Origin: Salinispora pacifica CNR114
GTDB lineage: Bacteria; Actinomycetota; Actinomycetes; Mycobacteriales; Micromonosporaceae
Length of the DNA stretch: 42,299 nt
Assembly (NCBI RefSeq): GCF_000514775.1
Contig: NZ_AZWO01000041.1
Span: forward strand, 1-42,299
Direction of reading: 5' to 3'
Part shown: positions 36,643 through 42,299 of the stretch, one piece after another
Layout of the letters: every line of letters begins with the position of its first letter
Position numbering within the stretch: the stretch's first letter is position 1
Position numbers and translations under genes: made by a program
Notes under the pieces: generated by a model
Told to the model about the DNA's origin: nothing
Database searches by the model: none
The model's input: only the letters and a program-made list of their open reading frames with translations

Positions 36643-38085
36643 TCACTCGGGCGACCGGCAGGCGGCCGGATCAACAGCCGGCGGCGGGATGGCGGGCAAG
36701 GCGTCGGGCGAGGGGGTCGGTTCGGTCGGCTCGCCGGTTGCCGGCGTGCTCGGGGTGGCGGAGGCCGCCGGAGGTGTACTCGAAACGGTGGCCGGCGTTG
36801 ACGCATCGAGCTCCCCGGTCGGGCTCGGCGCCGCTGGCGGGGTCGGACTGGGGCTCGGGGGACAGGTCGGCTTCAGGTTGGGATTGGTCGGAGTATCAGC
36901 GGTCAGCTCGGCGAGCCGGCGCTCCGCATCCGCCTCACTCTTGGCAGGGATGCCCTGTTTGACCTGTTCCTGTGCGGCGAGCGTGAGGTCGTCCAGCTCG
37001 GCGGAGCTGGTCGAGTGCACGGCAGAGAGGTCGATGCCGGCGATCTGACCCTCGACGCCACGGAACACCGCGACCTGGCCGCTCCCCGTGGCTCCGACGT
37101 AGTACTGCCGCTGGGTGTAGCTCCACCAACCGTAGAGCGTTCCGCCCAGCAGGACGAGCAGGGCGAGACTCATCGCCGCGAGGCGGATCGGCCGGCGGCG
37201 GCCGCGCTCCGGCTCGTCGTCCCCGGCAGTCGACTCGTCCGGCGGCTCCGGCGGCGCCCCGGAGAGCGCCGAGGCGCGGGCCGCGGGGGTGGAGTCATCG
37301 GCCGAGGTCGCCATGCCCCGGTCCCGGGAGGCGGCGCCACCGACGATCGGGCTCGCCTCGACGATGTCCTGGTCGGTCGCGTCGGCGATGATCACGGTGA
37401 TGTTGTCCGGCCCGCCACCGCGCAGCGCGAGCTGGACCAACCGCTCCACGCAATGCTGCGGGTCGGCGTACTCCCGCATCGTCTCCACGATCGTCTCTGC
37501 GCTCACCACGCCCGAGAGACCGTCGCTACAGATCAGGTACCGGTCGCCGGCGAGGACCTGGCGCACCGAGTACTCCGCGTCGATGTCCCGGCCATCGAGG
37601 GCCCGGGTCAGCAGCGACCGCTGGGGGTGGCTGCTCGCCTCCTCGGCGCTGATCCGGCCCTCGTCAACAAGCATCTGGACGTACGTGTCGTCCTTGGTTA
37701 TCTGGGCGAACTCGCCGGCACGCAGCAGGTAGGCACGAGAGTCGCCAATGTGCACCATGCCCAGCTTGCTGCCGGAGAAGAGGATCGCGGTGAGTGTCGT
37801 GCCCATCCCCTCCAGCTGCGGATTGGCGTCAACCGTCTCGCGTAGCTGTTGGGTGGCGTTGGTGACAGCCGAACGAAGGGCATCCACGAGGGCGTTACCC
37901 GGGACATCCTCGTCCAGCGGCGCCATGGCGCCGATGACAATGTTGCTGGCGACATCACCGGCGGCCATACCGCCCATACCGTCAGCGACGGCGAGCAGCC
38001 GTGGCCCGGCATAGACGGAGTCCTGGTTGCCGTCTCGGATCAGCCCGCGGTCGCTGTGGGCCGCATAGCGGAGGGTCAGAGTCAT
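36643..38085 (-). CDS. pstP: PP2C-family Ser/Thr phosphatase PstP
   Basis: The ATG overlaps the fhaB stop (ATGA) and gives 480 residues. The catalytic domain (1-240) has SDRGLIRDGNQDS (D22) and VADGMGGMAAG (D35), with GGPDNITVI further on. A linker, a membrane segment (about 299-317) and an outer Pro/Ser/Thr-rich tail complete it. It dephosphorylates PknA, PknB and their targets. Confidence 0.95.
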   Translation of the reverse strand: MTLTLRYAAHSDRGLIRDGNQDSVYAGPRLLAVADGMGGMAAGDVASNIVIGAMAPLDEDVPGNALVDALRSAVTNATQQLRETVDANPQLEGMGTTLTAILFSGSKLGMVHIGDSRAYLLRAGEFAQITKDDTYVQMLVDEGRISAEEASSHPQRSLLTRALDGRDIDAEYSVRQVLAGDRYLICSDGLSGVVSAETIVETMREYADPQHCVERLVQLALRGGGPDNITVIIADATDQDIVEASPIVGGAASRDRGMATSADDSTPAARASALSGAPPEPPDESTAGDDEPERGRRRPIRLAAMSLALLVLLGGTLYGWWSYTQRQYYVGATGSGQVAVFRGVEGQIAGIDLSAVHSTSSAELDDLTLAAQEQVKQGIPAKSEADAERRLAELTADTPTNPNLKPTCPPSPSPTPPAAPSPTGELDASTPATVSSTPPAASATPSTPATGEPTEPTPSPDALPAIPPPAVDPAACRSPE

Positions 38086-38567
38086 GGCCGTAATTCGAGT
38101 GAGGTGCGCCCGATGCGGATCGGCACGCCGAGGGGGACGGGGGTAGGTCCGGTGACCTTAGCGCGATCCAGGTAGGTGCCGTTAGTCGAGCCAAGGTCCT
38201 CAACGAACCACTGCCCGTCGCGGGGCACGAGCCGGGCGTGTCGCGCGGAGGCGTAATCGTCGGTAATCACGAGGGTGGAATCCTCAGCCCGACCGATTGT
38301 GATCTGCGCTTCACCGAGGGTAATGCGAGTGCCGGCCAGCTGGCCGGCGGTCACCACCAGCTGGCGGGCTGCCTTTCCCCGCTTCACCCGGGCCGGCTTA
38401 CCGCCCTGACCAAGGACGGCTCCGACTCCCCGGGGGGCCGCTACCAGCCGGCCGGAGCGGGCACCCGCGAAGAGGTCCCGGCGGATCACCCCGACCACCG
38501 TGAAGACGAAAATCCACAGCAGGATCAGGAACCCGAACCGGGCAACGGTGACGACGAGTTCCGGCAA
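38082..38567 (-). CDS. fhaB: FHA-domain protein FhaB (FipA)
   Basis: A TTG start at 38567 gives 161 residues. An N-terminal membrane segment (about 10-28, FGFLILLWIFVFTVVGVI) precedes the FHA domain (about 75-161) with IGRAEDSTLVI, SARHARL and LGSTNGTYLD, which binds phosphothreonine. In mycobacteria it bridges FtsZ and the division machinery in response to PknA. Confidence 0.93.
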   Translation of the reverse strand: MPELVVTVARFGFLILLWIFVFTVVGVIRRDLFAGARSGRLVAAPRGVGAVLGQGGKPARVKRGKAARQLVVTAGQLAGTRITLGEAQITIGRAEDSTLVITDDYASARHARLVPRDGQWFVEDLGSTNGTYLDRAKVTGPTPVPLGVPIRIGRTSLELRP

Positions 38568-38573
38568 GGCGGA

Positions 38574-39356
38574 TCAGCCATCCACGCGGAAGGTCAGGGT
38601 CGTGGTGCCGAGCTGGACCATGTCGCCGGGGTTCAAGGCAACCGCGGAGACCCGCTGACCGTTGACCATCGTGCCGTTGGTCGACCCGAGGTCGGTCAGC
38701 ACGACCTGCCCACCATCAAAATCCAGCCGGGCGTGTCGCCGCGAGATGCCGACATCGGGTAGGCGCAGGGTGGCCTGGTCGCCGCGGCCGATCACGGTCG
38801 TCCCCAGCTGGAGCGGGTAGGTCCGCCCGTCACCGGAGACCAACCGCACGTTGGGGCCGCCACCCTGACCGGGCGGCGGGCCGTAGCCACCCCCCTGGTC
38901 GTACGCGGGGTAGGCCGGCGGGCCGGCGTCGTAACCCGGCGGGCCGGCGTCGTAGCCCGGCCCCGAAACCGGGGCGACCTCGCCGCCGGTATAGACCTCG
39001 GCGGTGACCCGGAACATGCCGGTGTCGAGCCCCTCCCCTCGTTCGACCTCGACGATCACATCGCCGTAGACCGTCCACGCCTGCTCGCCGATGAACTCCG
39101 CCTGCGACTGGGCCAGCTCCTGGGCCAGCGCGGCAGCGTACGGCGCCAGGCGACTGTGGTCGTATGGCGAGAGATCGATCACGTAGCGGTTGGGCACCAA
39201 CGTGCGCCCACCGGCCAAAATCGCCTTGTGCGCCTCGGCCTCCCGCTGCATGGCGTTGAGGATCTCCACGGGGTGGACCACCCCTTTGAAGACCTTGGCG
39301 AAAGCCCCTTCGACCAGGCCTTCCAGACGCTTCTCAAAGCGTTGCAGCACGCTCAC
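38574..39356 (-). CDS. fhaA: FHA-domain protein FhaA
   Basis: A GTG at 39356 (VSVLQRFEKRLEG) with AGGAG close upstream gives 260 residues; a GTG at 39350 or ATG at 39383 is possible. The DUF3662 domain (about 1-115: FAKVFKGVVHPVEILNAMQREAE) is followed by a Gly/Tyr/Pro linker with repeated GYDAGPP units. The FHA domain (about 180-260) has VIGRGDQATL, SRRHARL and LGSTNGT. FhaA binds phosphorylated MviN/MurJ and controls peptidoglycan precursor export. It is the first gene of the leftward operon. Confidence 0.94.
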   Translation of the reverse strand: MSVLQRFEKRLEGLVEGAFAKVFKGVVHPVEILNAMQREAEAHKAILAGGRTLVPNRYVIDLSPYDHSRLAPYAAALAQELAQSQAEFIGEQAWTVYGDVIVEVERGEGLDTGMFRVTAEVYTGGEVAPVSGPGYDAGPPGYDAGPPAYPAYDQGGGYGPPPGQGGGPNVRLVSGDGRTYPLQLGTTVIGRGDQATLRLPDVGISRRHARLDFDGGQVVLTDLGSTNGTMVNGQRVSAVALNPGDMVQLGTTTLTFRVDG

Positions 39357-39608
39357 CGGCTCCTCCTCGGGTCCCGAGGACATGATGGTATCCGGCCGAC
39401 GAGCGTGCAGCTCACACGCCGCTCGGCCGCGCTTGTCCCGGCCCGTTCGGCGGGCCGGTTCCGTCGTGCTAGTCTTTCGTCCGCCACAAACGGTGGCCTT
39501 CCTACGAGGGTAACCGTTGGTGGCAAGCGCGAGGAGCCACGTAGAATGTCCCGAGCCCGGCGGCGCAGCCGGAGGGCCGGACACCAGGTGTCTCCGGTTG
39601 AAGCCACG
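39357..39608. promoter_or_regulatory. Divergent region between fhaA and tRNA-Leu
   Basis: It must contain the promoter of the seven-gene fhaA-pknB operon on the minus strand and that of tRNA-Leu on the plus strand. No clear hexamers were identified, and small GC inverted repeats near 39480-39535 are unconvincing. Confidence 0.4.
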
Positions 39609-39693
39609 GGGAAGTGGCGGAATGGCAGACGCGCACGGTTCAGGTCCGTGTGCCCGAAAGGGCGTGGGGGTTCAACTCCCCCCTTCCCCACCA
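39609..39693 (+). tRNA. tRNA-Leu(CAG)
   Basis: The acceptor is GGGGAAG/CTTCCCC, the anticodon stem CACGG/CCGTG with loop TTCAGGT (anticodon CAG), then a long variable arm (TGCCCGAAAGGGCG), a T-arm with GTTCAACTC, and an encoded CCA at 39691-39693. The class II structure fits leucine. Confidence 0.95.
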
Positions 39694-39796
39694 GACGAGG
39701 GCTCCGCAATAGCGGGGCCCTCGCGCCGTCTCGGGGCACGTCGTACGTCACGCTATGCTCCGATCGTTCTTGACTCCGACGGACCAGGAGTGACGT

Positions 39797-40870
39797 GTGA
39801 GTGTCGCATTCGTGACCGGATCGGGAGGTCTCATTGGTTCCGAAGCGGTCCGGCATTTCGCCGGCCTCGGTCTCGATGTCGTCGGAATTGACAATGACAT
39901 GCGGCAGGAGTTCTTCGGCGCGGAGGCCTCGACCGCGTGGAACGTCCGACGGCTCACCGAGGAGCTGGGGGCCGCCTACTCGCACCAGAACATCGACATC
40001 CGCGACCGGGACGCCCTCGCGAAGCTCTTCCGCCGGTACGGCCGCGACACCGCCGTGGTGATCCACACCGCCGCACAGCCGTCGCACGACTGGGCCGTCC
40101 GCGACCCGTTCACCGACTTCGACGTCAACGCCGCCGGCACCCTCAATGTGCTGCAGAACGTCCGCGAGCACTGCGCCGAGGCACCGGTCATCCACTGCTC
40201 CACAAACAAGGTCTACGGCGACCGGCCGAACAGCCTGCCGCTGGTCGAGTTGGCGACCCGGTGGGAGATCGAGCCCGGGCACCCGTACGAACAGGGCATC
40301 CGGGAGGACATGTCGATCGACGCCTGCCTACACTCGATCTTCGGCGCCTCCAAGGTGGCGGCGGACGTGATGGTGCAGGAGTACGGCCGTTACTTCGACA
40401 TGCGGACGGCCTGCTTCCGCGGTGGCACCCTGACCGGGCCCGCGCACGCCGCCACCGAGCTGCACGGTTTTCTCGGGTACGTGATGCGGGCCAACATGGA
40501 GCGCCGGAAATACAAGATCTTCGGATACCAGGGCAAGCAGGTCCGGGACGCGATTCACAGCTCGGACGTGGTCTCGGCATTCGAGTCGTTCTTCCGTGAC
40601 CCGCGCTCCGCCGCCGTCTACAACCTGGGCGGCGGCCGGCACTCCAACACCTCGATGCGCGAGGCCTTCGCCCTGGCCCAGCAGATCACCGGGCAGGAGA
40701 TGGACTCCGAGTACGTCGAGGCGAACCGAATCGGCGACCACAAGTGGTGGATCGGCTCGAACGAAGCCTTCCACGCCGACTACCCGGACTGGAAGCAGGT
40801 CTACGACGTGCCCATGATCATGCGGGAGATCTACGAGGCCAACGTCGACAAGTGGGTTCCGCAGTCATGA
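39797..40870 (+). CDS. NAD-dependent sugar epimerase/dehydratase (CDP-paratose 2-epimerase-like)
   Basis: The GTG at 39797 with CAGGAG upstream gives 357 residues. TGSGGLIGS (7-15) is the NAD-binding loop of extended short-chain dehydrogenases. VIHTAAQPSHDWAVRDP, CSTNKVYGDRPN and LGGGRHSNTSM fit the CDP-paratose/tyvelose epimerase branch. The catalytic YxxxK is FGASK here (F182, K186), so the usual Tyr is Phe. It is joined by ATGA to a glycosyltransferase gene, so the two probably act in one surface-polysaccharide or glycoside pathway. Confidence 0.85.
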   Translation: MSVAFVTGSGGLIGSEAVRHFAGLGLDVVGIDNDMRQEFFGAEASTAWNVRRLTEELGAAYSHQNIDIRDRDALAKLFRRYGRDTAVVIHTAAQPSHDWAVRDPFTDFDVNAAGTLNVLQNVREHCAEAPVIHCSTNKVYGDRPNSLPLVELATRWEIEPGHPYEQGIREDMSIDACLHSIFGASKVAADVMVQEYGRYFDMRTACFRGGTLTGPAHAATELHGFLGYVMRANMERRKYKIFGYQGKQVRDAIHSSDVVSAFESFFRDPRSAAVYNLGGGRHSNTSMREAFALAQQITGQEMDSEYVEANRIGDHKWWIGSNEAFHADYPDWKQVYDVPMIMREIYEANVDKWVPQS

Positions 40871-41673
40871 CCCCCCGGTGCAAGCGGAACGTGCTCGGCG
40901 TCCTCATTGATGTCACCGACTACGCCACCGCCACCGAGACGGTCGTGACCGCGGCGCACGAGCGGCAACCGCTGGCGCTGACCGCCCTGGCCGTACACGG
41001 CGTGATGACCGGGGTGCTCGACCCCGCACACAATGCCCGGTTGAACTCGTTCGACGTGGTCACTCCGGATGGACAGCCGGTGCGCTGGGCGCTCAACGTG
41101 CTGCACCGGGCCGGGTTGACCGACCGGGTCTACGGCCCCACACTCACCCTGCATGTGTTGTCCCGCTTCGCCGACGAGGGCCTTCCGGTCTATCTCTACG
41201 GCTCCACCGAGGAGACGCTCGCAACGCTGGTGCCGGCACTGGAGCGAATGTTTCCCGCGCTGAAGCTCGCCGGGGTGGAGCCGTCCAAGTTCCGACCGGT
41301 GCAACCCGGCGAGGCGGTCGAGATCGCCGACCGGATTCGGGACAGCGGGGCCCGACTCGTCCTGATCGGGCTGGGCTGCCCGCGGCAGGAGATTTTCGCG
41401 TACGCCATGCGACCGCTGCTGGACATGCCGCTGATGGCGGTCGGTGCGGCCTTCGACTACCACGCGGGTCTGCTGCGGCAGCCGCCACCGTGGATGCAGC
41501 GGGCCGGCCTGGAGTGGCTTTGGCGACTCGGTCTGGAACCGAAGCGGCTCTGGCGTCGTTACCTGATCCTCAACCCGGCCTACCTGGCCCGGCTGGCCGC
41601 ACAGAAGACCGGCCTGTGGAAGGCGGAGCCGCCGGAACCCGCCACCGACCAGCCCACCAGCTTCGCCGTCTGA
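40867..41673 (+). CDS. WecG/TagA/CpsF-family glycosyltransferase
   Basis: The ATG overlaps the epimerase stop and gives 268 residues, full length for GT26. LTALAVHGVMTGVLD, VVTPDGQPVRWALN, VYLYGSTEETLATL, LVLIGLGCPRQEIF and MAVGAAFDYHAG are the family's conserved blocks. These enzymes add a sugar (ManNAc/ManNAcA in known members) to a lipid-linked acceptor at the cytoplasmic membrane. The last 50 residues are basic and could bind membrane. Confidence 0.93.
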   Translation: MTPRCKRNVLGVLIDVTDYATATETVVTAAHERQPLALTALAVHGVMTGVLDPAHNARLNSFDVVTPDGQPVRWALNVLHRAGLTDRVYGPTLTLHVLSRFADEGLPVYLYGSTEETLATLVPALERMFPALKLAGVEPSKFRPVQPGEAVEIADRIRDSGARLVLIGLGCPRQEIFAYAMRPLLDMPLMAVGAAFDYHAGLLRQPPPWMQRAGLEWLWRLGLEPKRLWRRYLILNPAYLARLAAQKTGLWKAEPPEPATDQPTSFAV

Positions 41674-41741
41674 GGGAGGATTCGACACGGCACGGGCCCC
41701 TCCCGGAGTCTTCGGAAAGGGCCCCGCCCGGCGAAATCAGA
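41674..41741. terminator. Convergent intergenic region with hairpin
   Basis: GGGCCC repeats near 41699 and 41719 can pair around CCGGAG/CTTCGG, giving a terminator-like structure between the converging glycosyltransferase and protease genes. Confidence 0.45.
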
Positions 41742-42299
41742 TCAGACCGTCAGGGTCCAGGTGTCGATGTAGCCGATGTCCCCGCGGTAAATATCCTGGA
41801 CCCGAAGGTTCCAGGTCCCCTCGGCCGCCTCGCTGGAGAGGTTCACCGTGTAGGTCTCGTTGACGTTGTCGGCGGAGTCGGAGAGGTTGTTGGTCTTCAG
41901 TCGGTAGGACGAGCCGTCCGGCGCGATCAGGTCGATGACGAGGTCACCCCGCCAGGTGTGGGGGATGTCCACCGCCACGGTCGAGGAGGCGGAGGCGTCC
42001 CGGTCGCAGCCGGCGATGGCGATCGAGCTGGTCACCGCGGAACCGGCGTCCGGAATCGCCACGTCGGTGTCGTTGGTGCCGGAGCAGCCCGGCGGCGGAG
42101 GCGGCGGCGTGGTGCCGCCGTCACCGACGTAGAGAAGCTTGTTCGGCGAGCCACTGCCCGGCGAGCCAATCGCGCCGTCGGTGGCGTTGTCGACCAGTGC
42201 GTCCCGAATCTGCTGCGGGGTGTACGACGGGTTGGCCGACAGGACCAGCGCCGCGGCACCCGCGACGTGCGGCGACGCCATCGACGTGCCGCTGATCGT
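41742..42299 (-). CDS. Subtilisin-like (S8) serine protease, C-terminal part
   Basis: The gene runs off the right edge, so only the last 185 or so residues are visible. ISGTSMASPHVAGAAALVLS holds the catalytic Ser of subtilases. A Pro-rich linker (TTPPPPPPGCSG) is followed by a P-domain (proprotein convertase type: SSIAIAGCDRDASASSTVAVDIPHTWRGDLVIDLIAPDGSSYRL to IGYIDTWTLTV). Such extracellular proteases use the P-domain for stability or substrate binding. Confidence 0.93.
   Translation of the reverse strand, partial: TISGTSMASPHVAGAAALVLSANPSYTPQQIRDALVDNATDGAIGSPGSGSPNKLLYVGDGGTTPPPPPPGCSGTNDTDVAIPDAGSAVTSSIAIAGCDRDASASSTVAVDIPHTWRGDLVIDLIAPDGSSYRLKTNNLSDSADNVNETYTVNLSSEAAEGTWNLRVQDIYRGDIGYIDTWTLTV

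Overview
The window is high-GC actinobacterial DNA, most likely from a Micromonosporaceae member (Salinispora or Micromonospora). This is inferred from codon bias, from the origin-proximal cell-division and signalling cluster on the right (fhaA, fhaB, pstP, rodA, pbpA, pknA, pknB, pabA, sortase, DUF881, crgA), and from the actinomycete integrative element on the left. No database search was possible. Protein families were assigned by reading motifs, and starts were chosen from ribosome binding sites and overlaps.

Region 1 (1-19,939) is a tandem array of mobile DNA at the 3' end of a tRNA-Gly(CCC) gene on the minus strand (19866-19939). A 44-bp piece of that tRNA occurs three times, at 646-689, 6478-6521 and 19866-19909. 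The copies delimit three units. The first is an older element running off the left edge, of which only a broken integrase end and a membrane-protein fragment remain. The second is a 5.8-kb cassette with no integrase (690-6477). The third is a 13.3-kb actinomycete integrative and conjugative element, AICE (6522-19865). The AICE carries a minus-strand cargo pair (GntR regulator, family 2 glycosyltransferase), a plus-strand series of small genes (DUF6284-like, RRQRL-like zinc protein, NUDIX hydrolase, Spd-like membrane proteins, several 53-63 residue proteins), an FtsK-like TraB translocase, a primase-polymerase and RecA-like ATPase for replication, then xis and int next to the tRNA.

The cassette at 690-6477 is the most interesting part. 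It encodes a CRP-family cyclic-nucleotide-binding regulator and a small membrane protein resembling the Pycsar effector PycTM. Divergent from these are a class III nucleotide-cyclase-like protein, a STAND/NLR-like protein with a degenerate P-loop and helical repeats, and a possibly membrane-associated protein. The extreme C-terminus of the cyclase and the N-terminus of the NLR-like protein carry nearly the same short sequence (TQFGNHNTM and TQFGTHNTM). It fits the core of RHIM-type amyloid signalling motifs. A C-terminal motif on the effector and an N-terminal motif on the neighbouring receptor is the arrangement of known amyloid-signalling pairs. My hypothesis is an immune circuit in which the NLR-like sensor switches on the cyclase by amyloid templating, and the cyclic nucleotide then acts on the membrane effector and the CRP protein.

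Region 2 (19,940-26,227) holds chromosomal genes: a secreted M43-type metalloprotease, a pyridoxamine-phosphate-oxidase-like protein divergent from dcd with a perfect SOS (LexA) box between them, a secreted NlpC/P60 peptidoglycan hydrolase, and a membrane iron-sulfur oxidoreductase resembling EtfD.

Region 3 (26,228-39,608) is the conserved growth and division locus. Rightward are DUF881, class E sortase, a small membrane protein and pabA/trpG. Leftward is the tightly packed operon fhaA-fhaB-pstP-rodA-pbpA-pknA-pknB. Together they set PASTA-kinase signalling and septal or polar cell-wall synthesis.

Region 4 (39,609-42,299) has tRNA-Leu(CAG), an NAD-dependent sugar epimerase translationally coupled to a WecG/TagA-type glycosyltransferase, and the 3' end of a secreted subtilisin-like protease.
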